NCBI GenBank assembly: GCA_943737045.1 | Contig: CALSFV010000280.1 | Span: 310,001 to 374,000 of the forward strand | From: Parapristionchus giblindavisi | Taxonomy: Eukaryota; Nematoda; Chromadorea; Rhabditida; Diplogasteridae | Length of the DNA stretch: 64,000 bases | Direction of reading: 5' to 3' | Part shown: in pieces, positions 48,901 to 61,400 of the stretch | How the letters are laid out: every line of letters begins with the position of its first letter | Position numbering within the stretch: the first letter of the stretch is position 1 | The notes under the pieces: model-generated | Database searches by the model: none | What the model was told of the DNA's origin: nothing | Seen by the model: the letters and a program-made list of their open reading frames with translations, nothing else | Translations under genes and position numbers: made by a program

Positions 48901-51900
48901 GAGAGATGTTATTCTCCATTCAAGAAAACAATCGAACTGAAACTTGTTGATTGAAGTAGGAAACCCACGAAAACGTTCCGCTATCGTCCATTAGGCCTGC
49001 TTGACAGTTGGAAGTACACCTCATGAGTAGAGCGCTCTATTCTCCCACACTGCAACACCTCGCTGTCAACTGTAGACAATCTCGTAAAAACAGATATGTG
49101 AATAGAGCCAACTAGGGCTGCTCGGTCAAACAATCCGGAAAAGACTCGACTCCGATTTCGAGCTGTAGCTTTGTTGCAACTTTGACCCCCAAAAAAATGT
49201 AAAAGTGTCCGGAGACTTGTTGCCTACACTGTACTAGATTTAGCCTTCTGAACTGACAAAGATACACTGCGTCGTAAAAGTATTCTGGCAAAGATTATAG
49301 TGATGATCATTTCAAAATTTGATGATATAATTTTCTGAAGAGGATTATGAAAATATCTAATGACATTCACGGCTCCGAATAGGGATTATACCACAAAGAG
49401 CGAAATATAATTCTGACTGTTTTGCATGGCATTCATTGTTTTGGCAGATACATATGACAAGGCTTCGGTATATTTCGTATTTATGGAGCTTCTGTCTCGC
49501 GCCTATGCATTTATGAACTGTATCTACCTTTCACTGTCAGAGATGTCAAGTCTTGAACATAACAAACGATATTTTTATCACATGTTAGGAACTTGGGTGA
49601 CCATTTAAAGGTACATCAAGAGCTGATTTGATTTTTCACCGCTATAGACACACTCTCTCGCTTTCCTTGTTTGCGAGAGAATGTGAGCAGAGAGTAATAT
49701 AAGCCAGGGTGACCCTTTATGGAATACGAACCCTCGGAATACGAAAAAGCGCACACGAAAAAGCGGCGTGCCTTTAAGCATAATATCCTTGGCCTGCTTA
49801 CGTGCTGGGCGTAAGAGCGTCTTGAAAAAACTCATTAGCTACTTATGAGTATGAATATCAAGTATTAAAGGGGTACCCACGGTGTTTAGTAAATCTCCAC
49901 GCGGCCTCACTCACGTTCTTTGTCTGGAAGAGGTTTTGGCGCACAAGAGGAGAACTAATCCTTTAAGGGTAGAACCAAAAGCTAGTTTTGAACTCTACGC
50001 TCTAGCAACACTCTCTCGTAGATAAGTAAAGTGGGAGAGTGTTGCTAGTATGCGGATCAAAATTATCTTGTTCCGTGAAAGATGAACACGCAGCATTGTC
50101 TGAAGCTTTGTTGATTTTAGCTGTGAAATTGAAATTTAAAAAATTAATTTTGGTCATAATGAGATGCATGAGTCATGAGTGAAGAGAGCGGCGAGTAGAC
50201 ATTGCGTGGGTTATTTCTTTATCTAGCTAAGTCCATTCCAAAGACAAAGTAAAGCTCCCATAATTGGTTCTAACATGTTTTGCTCAATTTAACTCCAACT
50301 ACTTCCGGTCTGCCTTGTCCAGGAAGTTTGAAGTTCTGGCTAGACTTTAGTTGATCTCGCTGAAGTGTCTCGATGAAAAATGTAAAAATGTAAATCCTAG
50401 GCTTTATCGCTACCTCTCGTCTCGGCAATTCCTCAATAGGAATAGACATATTGGAAACAGTGGCATCGCCTTCGCAAACATCTCCAGAGTCACGAGTTTA
50501 ATCAGACAATTAAACATAGCATTGGATTAACCTACATTTCGTTATTTGACTAGTGTTAAAACACACAATACTTTTGCCGGCTGAAAGGTAATTCGAATTA
50601 ATCGATTCCATAGGCTCCTACGCCGTGGGGGCTGTAACTCGAGAGGATTGAGAGCTATCGGTAATTTAACACGCAGCAACTTTTCTATTTCAGAGCTTGA
50701 AACTTTCGAAGTTATCACGCAAATTCAAATTTCTGGCCAGAATAAGCTAAAATTACTTTAACATTTAATGAATGATAGAAGTCATATTGTAAGATAATTG
50801 TATCATGCTGTTTGTGTGATTGTGTGATAGAGGTTCTTTGCTTGGATGAAATCATAATAGGAATTTGAAGCCATGCGAACTCATCTGGCAAATCCATTTA
50901 GAGGGAACCTAATAAGACTGAACGGCTTCGAAGCACAGAACTAGATATGAAATAAATCATGTAATATGTGTACTTTCATTATAAAATAGTAAATAATATA
51001 AAACATGCAACCTGTTATTTCACTTTCCCATTTTCCACACTTTCCCACTGTTTTTAGTGCGTCATTTGGGTCTTTTTATTATGGTTCTTAATTGGATCTT
51101 TTTGGCTTTGTGGATTTGTGGTTTTTTTCTGCAATCATGTCTCTTATATTTTACACGTGCACGCGTGCTTTTGCAATGCATTACACGAAATCCGAGCCTT
51201 CCTTACTAATCCCTGAGTGCAATTTGACATGTTTTAGCAGTCCGTAATTAGGCACACATCCGGACTGGACAATCTATGTATTATGCATCTCCTACGCCCC
51301 AGAGGTCAAAATATCGCAATTATAAGCTGCACACGTCAGAGATCAAAAGTTCATAGGACGTGATTTTTTTTTAAATTGGAATTTACATTGGCAGAAAATT
51401 TACATTTTTTTTAAATATTTTGCTGAGGAAATAAACCCGAATGAACGTATTTGGTTACGCTGGACTCTATGGACCTATTGTTTTACTCTAGCGAGGAGTG
51501 GGTGAGATCTTCATTGTGCTTTGTTCTCGAATTATAACTGAACTGTGAACGAGGGAAGCAGTAATGAAGAATTGAAAGTATAAAGTCGAATGGAAAACGG
51601 AAAGTAGGATGTTGTTTTCCAAAAACATCGAGAATGTCTGTTGCAGTGTTCTCCGCAACTTAAAACCCTCCAAAGAAGGGGAATACTGCAATATGAATTT
51701 ATACGTTCTTGTTACGTCCCTACCATTTCTGCACTTTTGCACGAAAATAATAGATCCGTAGAGGATGTATTTCCGCGCAAGCACACTGTTTTTTCCTATC
51801 TACACTCACCGAAATCCCCTTGCATCAAACAAAATATTGCACAGTGAGCGACTTATTGTCCATATTGGTTTTTTGTATAATCGTGAAGAGATGAAAGATG

Positions 51901-54900
51901 AATAACTAAAAAAGAAGACCCCGTTTATGACACTCCAGATTCAGTGGTAATACTATTGTTAGCTATTCTTGGTAAAGAGTGCGTAATTGTAAAACTGTAA
52001 CAAATGCGGAATACTACATTATGATTCTTTAGGGATTTTTTCAGGAATGATTCATTTGGGTTTGGTATATCGATTCAGGGGATCCATGTCTGTTTTCATC
52101 CAGCTAATTTTATTCTCCACTCTGGCCACACTCTCTCGTAGACAGGGAAAACGAGAGATCATTGCCAGAGTGGAGAGTTAAAAAAGAGCTGGTGTGCCCT
52201 TAATTAGAAACGCAAACCACATTTCGCAATTTTAATGAGATCAAAATCTAGGTCCTGAATGTATGCACCTATTACCCTGGGATGGGTGCGGATTAAATTT
52301 GGCTTCAATTCGTGTCTCTTCATTTCACACACTATTTCTCTTTTCTATGTCAGAGACCACAGAAACACAGGAGATCTATCAGTGGTCTGAGGACTATGGT
52401 AGACAACCCTTGAAATATAGAATATTAGATAAATATTTATATAATAATGGGTTTTGTTAGTTGATTGTTCTGATACCAATAGCTCATCATAAGAAGATGA
52501 CGGAGGAATTACTAATGAAAGAAGCCCTTTAATGACACTCCAGACGGCATCACTGCTTAGCTAATCTTGACAAATATCTCAAGAGAATCACGATATCGTG
52601 TGCGATGGGAGATGGGAGATGAGGCGATGGGAGACATAGCGTGAGCGGAAAACTGTGACGCGCGTGATTCATATTTCAAGAGAATCTATAACGATTTTTT
52701 GGAATTTACGTCGGATTAGGCCAAAGTTCATAGCTGGCAGAGAACAAAGAGTATTACACCGTACACAGACCAGTTGTGTGTTGTCTTCAACACTTTATAG
52801 ATGTCACTTTTCAGGTGTAGTTTCATTTTCTTTTTTTTTGTGTAGAGAATGGGTAGTATTTGAACTGAGAGAGTGTACTTTCATATGGATATTCTTCTTT
52901 GTCAAAAGGAATATAGCAAAGGAGATTGTAACAACCGACTAAGTCTAGACTTTAAACACTTTTAGGGGCACATAGCGATCAAATTTGAAATTCTCCGCTC
53001 CGCCAATGCCCTTTCGCTCTCTTTGTCTACGAGATACCCTTGCTAAACAGTGAAATAGACGCGGAATGTGCCTTTTACATTGCGTATAGACTGAAATTTC
53101 CGTAATAATGAAATTTAAGCGGCGTTATGGGGGGAGTTCTTTGTTGTGGGCTCGTTTAGGATGATGGTATTACGCATTTCCCAACATTTATCCCCGGCAT
53201 GGTCAGGAAAGTACAGTCATCTGGTTCAAATAATTTTTCTTTGTAAGAGGGACAAGCGAGTGCAATGCAACTTGGCGACGGACATTCTTCAAAAGACTTG
53301 ACAGATCTGGCAAAACTCTCTCGTAAAAGTAAAAAGAGAGCATTATCAGAGCGGAGAGCTAGCTTGTTCGCTTGGGCTCGGGGTTAGCCTTTAATAATTT
53401 GGATTGTTTGCACAGCGAGAGTTATGTTAACCTATATTATGAAAACTAGATGAGTCAACTCCTCACAAACTATGACATAGTTAAGCACAACACTATCATA
53501 CCACTATCAAGATAACTCAGTATACCTTCTTTCATCTTTTTATTCTCGGTAGCTGTGGTAGCAAAAGTCGTAAAGCACTTGTTTAGCTTCAAATACAAGC
53601 TAAACAGCTTTTTACCACTTTGTACTGCACATTTATACTTTTGATTGCAACATTGTTGGCTAGACTGAAAACTCAAATTTTTGAATAGTTTACGGATCCC
53701 ATACTACACTGTCTGATGAGAAAGTCCGGCCAGAGCTTGCATTTACATTTAAACACTTTATCGAGATCAACTAAGCGGTGGGTCACCTGATCTGTAGTGA
53801 CATGATATGGTTCCATTTCTTGCAACGTTCATAAAGCCTGGCCCGACTATCTTCACAAATTCATCCTTCCATCTCAATTCGGGTTTCTTTCTCTTGGTCG
53901 CTATGGCCCCTGTGGGTGTCATTCCAACCTTACATGGTCCAAATTGAGTTTCCAGGTGGTCCGAGGTGTTCGATGCAAGTGCTCAAATTGAATTTCAAGC
54001 ACGAATTGAATTTCAAGCGCGAACGCGAGTACTTTCAAAATGTTCGGTCGAGCATATTCCGAAAAAATACTTTTGAATATTTAATACTTTTGATATTTCA
54101 CTCATTTCCACATCGCTTCGGTCAAGCGAGAGTAGTAATTGAATTCTTATAAAATTTAAGGCTTAGCCTAGAAATAGAAGAAGGCGGAAAATGCAATGGG
54201 GCTATTCTCAATAATTCATAATTCACACCCGATTAAATAATATCGCCTCAGGCTAATTTTTAATAACTCTCTTTTCACTTTATTGTAAATAAGTACATTA
54301 GACAAAACATGTTGTACACAAAAACCAAAAACCTTGCTAAATGCTAAGATAACGGCACTTTGTAAAGTTTGTAAAATTTTATCACAATTTATCACAAAAT
54401 GTTCACTTTTTTTCATTTTGATAATTATATTATAGTCACAAGTAGATTATATTAGATAAGATTAGAGCGTAATCAGATTATCACTATGTCCATCCTCAAT
54501 ATAGCACGCTGTAAACTAAAAATTTTGCACCAGGTGCATGGCAATTTTCTGTCCACTTTTTCTGCTTCTTCGTTCTCGTTTACCGGTCTGTTTATGCCAC
54601 TTTCAGACCGGTAAACCAGAACGAAGAAGCAGAAAAAGTGGACAGAAAATTGGCATGCACCTGGTGCAAAATTTTTAGTTTACAGCGTGCTATATGATGT
54701 TAAAAAATAGGCGAGAGTAAAAAAAAACGAGGAGAGTTTTCTCTGGTTCTACATTCTTTTCGAGCAACTTCCGAACAGAGCATAAGAAGCTTCCCAACGC
54801 AAGCATGCATATTCAAAGAAAATTAGATCATGGTCCGCCGACTCATTGAAAGAAAAAAAATCTTGTTTGATTTCTGGTGCACAATGGAAGATTTGCTTGT

Positions 54901-55360
54901 TTTTCTCAGTGTAAGATAGTGCAGATCAAGCAGACCGAAGCGAAGTTGTCTACTTTGATGTCTCAAAATGTTGTATTTCCAAGAAGAGTATGTCAAAAAC
55001 CATATAGTGATGATTGGTCGGAGATTACTCATTACTTGATTAGTATCAAGAGAATGTATTATATTCAGGCTATTCAAAACGAAAATACCCTGTTTTGTGC
55101 TCAACTAAGCGGAAAATGACATTTGTGAAAACGGTAAACATTTTAAACAACACGGAAAGAACAAATTTTCAAAAATTTAATTATAGCATGTACGAGAAAA
55201 TCATACGAAAAGCAGCAACTCGGTGAAAGTAGTTATCGAACAAAGACAAATATCTATTGACAGCAATATAGTAGTTTAATTATCGTACACCACAAGGGTG
55301 TTTCAACAAGTACAAAGTGTTCTAGTGCAAGAAAATATGTGAAATATCAAAATTATTAAA

Positions 55361-55416
<56 letters not shown>

Positions 55417-58400
55417 CATCATCATTATTAATATTATTATTATTGTTATTAAAAACAATGTTTTTGTAGTTTAAATTTGTCCAAATTCAGGTTATGTACG
55501 TCGTCGGCCCATTGCTGTTCGCTCCCTCCGTCAAAGTGCCCAAGAGCATTCTCTTCTACATCCTCTCACTGTGCGTCGCAGACTTGGTCATTATGTTTGG
55601 TAAGCGTTTTTACGCTCAAGAATACTCACGAGCTCGTTATATAGAATTCCCAAAGCATACAAGCAGTAAATATCATACATCAACTACAGTAGCGCCGGAA
55701 AGTCAAAATACACTTCTTATTTCTGGTGTAATTTTGGCGTCAGTTGATATATCAAGCTGATACTTGTACATGATGTACCCACAGTATGTACGTATTCGAT
55801 CCTCTTATAAGGTCTCACGGGCATTTCTGGTTATTGCATAGTGATGACGCTACCGAACAACACTTTTTCGAAAATTCATTATTCTTTCAGGGATTTTTTC
55901 GTACTCGTCACACTTCGTGAGCATCGAGAGAACTACAAGGTCTATCCAGAAAAAAAATTTCAGGTTGCTGCGAATTCGGGTATTGGCTGCAGATTTGCTG
56001 CAATTTCGCGGTCGCAAAATCATATCTCGGCTTCTAGAAGAGCTTGAAACGCGTTCAAAGCAGCAAACTGATTCTCTTGGTGATTCCTGATGTTCCTGTA
56101 AGTATGGTAGAGCTAGCTCATCATTCATCTTCATGGATCGAAAAAGTCACTTTTTTACAAGACCCAACTTTGAAAAATCACAATTCTGAGGGCGGACCTT
56201 TCAAAAATCTGCTTTTTGGATAGGAATGTTGAAAATATATTAATTAATCGATTCCCCGCTTTTTATAGCGATTCCTTATCTTTCTTGCCTGCGGCAGTCG
56301 ATTATCTGAAGGATAGTCGCTTAAGCGGCGCTCCCTTCTCATCTCGCGACCCGTACACATCTCTAGGCTTTTTACACTGCTCAACGAGCTTTTATAGATG
56401 AAATCACTCTAAAACGTATTATCGCTAATCCTGAACATCATAGTTTATAAAAGAAAGCGTTTTTGATCTTCTTTGATCGAATGAAACAACTTTTCATTAT
56501 GATTTTGATCAAAATTTGACTAAAAATGAGCAAAGATCAAAGATCAAAGATCGAAAACCCAAATATCAAAGATCAAAAACTGGATTCATACAGTGTCCCT
56601 CTATTCTGACTAATCAAATCAATAAAAGCGGCTAAATCGTCATTGAGCAGTGTTGAAAGCCTAGAGATGTGTACGGGTCGCGAGATGAGAAGGGAGCGCC
56701 GCCTAAACGACTATCCTTCAGATGATCGACTGCCGCAGGCAAGAAAGATAAACAATCGTTCTAAAAAGCGGGGAATCGATTAATTAATATATTTTCTACA
56801 TTCCTATCTAAAAACCAGATTTTTACAAGGTCTGCCCTCGGAATTGTGATTTTTCAAAGTTGGATCTTGTAAAAAAAGTGACTTCTTCGATCCATGAAGA
56901 TGAATGATGAGCTAGCTCTACCATAGTTACAGGATCATCAGCAATCACCAAGAGAATCAGTTTGCTGCTTTGAACGCGTTTCAAGCTCTTCTAGAAGCCG
57001 AGATATGATTTTGCGACCGCGAAATTGCAGCAAATCTGCAGCCAATACCCGAATTCGCAGCAACCTGAAATTTTTTTTCTGGATAGACCTTGTAGTTCTC
57101 TCAACGCTCACGAAATTTGACAAGTACGAAAAAATCCCTGAAAGAATAATTAATTTTCGAAAAAGTGTTGTTCGGTTGCGTCATCACTATGCAATAACCA
57201 GAAATGCCCGTGAGACCTTATAAGAGGATCGAATACGTACATACTGTGGGTACATCATGTACAAGTATCAGCTTTATATATCAACTGACGCCAAAATTAC
57301 ACCAGAAATAAAAAGTGTATTTTGACTTTCCGGCGCTACTGTATTTGTAGGATTCGTAGAAACACACTTCAAGTCAATAAATCGAGATTCAATCACTCTG
57401 GTATTTCCAAACTAGCAGTCTACTAAAATTACGTCACTGAGTAGTTTACTGCAAGTTTACTACAAGTGAAAGAAAATTTGACGAAATATATTGCAGTATT
57501 ATACACCACTTGCAATAAACTTACGCCTAACTAGCAGTAGACTTGTAAGTCTATTTCAAGAGGGAATGATAAGTAAACTGATAGTTTTGAAATACCAGAG
57601 CAAGCTTGGCTGTATGCCAAGAGAATCCTGGCACCTTGCCAAAAATCAATTCTTGCAGCCATGTTGTTGTTAATCATCGAGCTCGTGATGGGCACGTGGA
57701 CGTTCTCGTCGACCGCCTGCACGGCATATCTGGCGACGGACGCCATGAATAAGTGATTATTTTGATTTTTTGATTTTCGCGCCAATATAGTCTGGAATTT
57801 GCAATTAGTTCTACATAGAGGCTGTCTTTTTTCGAAAAAAATCCTTTTAGAAAGGGTCATGTGCATGATAAAAATTTTTGACTTGTGCATTGTCCATTTT
57901 AATTTAGTACAATTTAAATTTTAAATCTTCCAGATTCATCGCTCCGATCATCGTGTTTTTGATCAGCCGAACGTGCTATGCCACTGTTTGTCTGGACAAG
58001 AATCAAAGCGAGAAGGCGGCTGGATTGAAAGTATGCTTTTTAAAATATTTTAATAATTATTGCGCTTTTTTGCTTCGCAATAGGCAAAATTACCGTAAAA
58101 ACACATTTTTCAAAGTCACACTTCAAGCAAGTTTTACTCTCCGCTCTGGCGACACTCTCTCGTAAACAAAAAGTGAGAGAGCATTGCCAGAGCGGAGAGT
58201 TAATTCAGGGTGTGCCTCTGAAGCTCGAATGCTATTGTTGACAACAAAGAGAAAAATGTGCTCTTTCGCAAGTCATCGCCTACGTTTTCTTTTGTTCCAT
58301 TGTGTAACCGAAAAACCAGAAATCTAACAAACTTTGCTTGATTCATTGTCAGTGAACCATGATTCAATTTTTCTTTGAATATTATAATATTAATATTAAT

Positions 58401-61400
58401 ATATTCACCATAAATATAGTTATTAAACAATAAATGAACGAATGTAAAATTGAAAAATCAATCATGAACATGCATATTCGAATCGTCCTTATTTCGCTGT
58501 TTTTATATTCGGGTAGGTCTTTGAACATACGACGCGGCAATCTTGTATTACAGCTAAACTGCTTGTTTTCGAGGAAATTAATTGGCACAAGTTACTTAAC
58601 TATTTGTTTTGACTGACTTCGTACCTAATTCAGACTCCATTAGCAGACTAAAAACTAAAGAGAAGAGAGTTGACTGCGACGAAAGATGAAATAAAGCTGT
58701 TTTTTCGAGCACTACACGTAGACATGATATTCGCACGCATGTATTTCATAAATTCTAACTCTCATATTACGGTATCCCTCGAGTACGGTAGCTTTGAGCA
58801 ATAACAATTATCGATTTTTGCAGTATGCCGTAATCCAGGTCGTCATCTCAATGGCAGCAGTGATGGTGCTACTGTGGCCGGTGTTCGCGTACGCGCAGGT
58901 AATCAATATTTGAATTTGGCGCCTGTTTTTTTCAAATCCGAATTTTGGCGGGAATGACTGATTTTGAAGGTTTACACGTTCTACTTCAATGGAAACAACG
59001 AGACGATGACGGTGACTGTGATGCACAAGTGCAGCTTTCTGCCGCCACCTGGTAATTCTGTTGATAAATCAATCAATAATTTGTTTTGACTGTCCAATTA
59101 TCGATTTTCTGCTTGTTTTTCATCTTCCGTTTTGGATAACAGAACATCGTTTGTGAAAATAATAAGCATAATTTGAACATGTTTTGGGAAAGAAGACTTC
59201 TGTGTTTCTGTAGAGCGAAGCAAATAACGCAATAATATCTTTTTTATATTTTTTTTAAAATAACGATTTCAAAAATAAAATAAAATAATATCTTATTCAA
59301 TTTCAGACATCGAATTCTGGTTCAATCTGATTGCGTGCATCGCCTCCTACGCCATCCCGCTATTCGGAATTATTTATTGGTAAGTCGCCTTCCGATTCTG
59401 ACTCGGTGCGCTCGGGCCATAAATGGTCTTTGAACTTTGATCTTTGATCTTAGATCTTTGTACTTTGATCTTAGATCTTTGAACTTTGATATTTGAACTT
59501 TGATCTTTGAACTTTGATCTTTACAGGTACGTAAGTGTGCCGTTCTTCCTAAAACGGCGAGCGATCACAACGCTTGTCTCATCAAGGTGAGAGATTAATC
59601 TTTGGTCTCTGATCTTTGATCTTTGATCTTTCATCTTTGATCTCTGATCTCTGATCTTTGAACTTTGATCTTTGCAGTAAGATGGATGGCGCGATGAAGA
59701 AGGTTATCACTACCGTAATCATCCTGGCCGTGATCTACGTCGTGTGCTGGTCGCCCTACTGGATCTCCATGTTCGCCCATAGATTCTGGCACTATATCGC
59801 ACTGGAAAAGCGCACAGGTAGACCTTACTGACGCTCTTCTGGTGTATATTTTTTTACATTAGCCAGCTAGAGAATAGATGATAGTGTTGGCCCCGGAAAT
59901 TCGATTTTAAAAAAATTTAATTTAAAATATTTAAAAAAAATATGATTTTCAGTGGTAATCATCTCCTACCTAATCCACCTCCTGCCGTACATCTCGTGTT
60001 CGGCCTATCCGCTCATGTTCACGGTTCGTTCCGAATATTTTTAAATTAGTATAGAACACATTTGTCTCTTCTTGATTGTCTCAAAAACGTTTTCAAATAT
60101 TATTGGGGTAAATACAAGCAATGACTATCGTTCAAGCACTGTCACACTAACAATGTGAAATATACATTCATAATTGTCAACCTCTGTGAATTAATAATAA
60201 AATGATCATAGAAATAAAAGTGATATTTGATAATAAGAAATACATAAATTTAGAGCAATAACGAAAAGATTTGACATAGTATTTTGTATACTCCCGTATT
60301 CATTACATTTACTACCCCTTTTTTCTGTTACCACATAATTTTTTTTATTTATTGTCATATTTAGGTGATGAACAGGGGCATTCGTGTAGCTCACGCGAAG
60401 ATCGTTGAGGACCACCGTCGACGATTCAAGAGCATAACGGGAGAGGCGACGAACACGCTGAGGAGCGCGACGTCGGCGTTGAGGTAATTTCCGGGGACCG
60501 TATAATAGAACTACCTCATATCGCTACAGATACGGTGATCAACTGCATAGTTGATCTATAAAAAAATGTTTAAAATGTTTAAAAATGTATAATAGTAGTA
60601 ATCAAATGTAGTGCACTCATTAAAATTAATTCCTGCTAATTGTATTACTAAGTATACCGTTTTCCTTAAACTTAAATGCACTTATTTATGCATCAAAATC
60701 TTTAACTACTTTTCTAATTTGTTAATATCATGTGATCTATGGATGTGCGCATTAAAGCAAGTATTATGAACATTTTTACAGGTTGTTATCATAGGTCGAA
60801 TAGCTAGGTTCTCGGTATTCAAAATGCGGTCAGGTTTTTCTATTTTTGGCAAATTTGGCTCAAAATGCGGTCAGGTTTTTCTTTTTTTGGCAAATTTGGC
60901 TCAAAATGCGGTCAGGTTTTTCTATTTTTGGCAAATTTGGCTCAAAATGCGGTCAGGTTTTTCGATTTTTGGGAAATTTTGGCTCAAAATGCGGTCAGGC
61001 TTTGTACTTTGTAACATACTTTTCGACCTATGGTTGTTATGCATCGTTGCATTTGCTTTACGTGCCTACGCCGTAACCTCCTCCGCTGCGTCTCCGTCGT
61101 TACGGCAGAGGTTACGGCGTAGGCACGTAAGGCAAATGTAAGAAAGCATGACAAATTAAGCAATTTTTGCTTGTTTAGTGGTGTTAAATATCTCAGCTGG
61201 GTTGACATGCTATTTCTCCATTCCCCATGATAGTGACATGTTATAAAAGTATGAATAAATTGCATAAATGCGGAAGTGATTTATCTCTATAAAGATAATG
61301 CGATTTGGAATCGTTTAAATAATCTACTGAGTGGTTCCCTGAATTTCAAACAAGGTCTACTGTATCTTATAGGTCACAATTTCCGTCCAAGAACAGCAAT

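Larger units (their letters stand above)
46081..55490. other. 9.4-kb second intron of the GPCR gene
   Basis: It holds an inverted repeat just after the donor (46266-46446), many family A MITEs, a retroelement remnant, a 190-bp hairpin and a TTA microsatellite. No nested gene could be supported. Open stretches at 51640-51845 and 54877-55119 look like relics. 46450-47140 and 47250-48200 show only AT-rich sequence, and 50100-51480 nothing recognisable. Confidence 0.8.

Noticed and set aside
51640..51845. Open frames on both strands with a cysteine-rich reading
   Set aside because: Two frames look equally plausible, there is no matching exon, and the stretch lies inside the 9.4-kb GPCR intron; at best a relic.
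54823..55119. Overlapping 80- and 93-codon frames on opposite strands
   Set aside because: No recognised motifs, no splice partners, and location inside the GPCR intron; possibly a transposon relic but unsupported.
55850..57223. Mirrored open frames of 60-94 codons
   Set aside because: They are the same sequence in the two arms of the foldback transposon and show no transposase motifs.
60824..61141. 105-codon open frame with periodic FSIFGKFGSKCGQ units
   Set aside because: It is a 41-bp tandem repeat within an intron of the GPCR gene.
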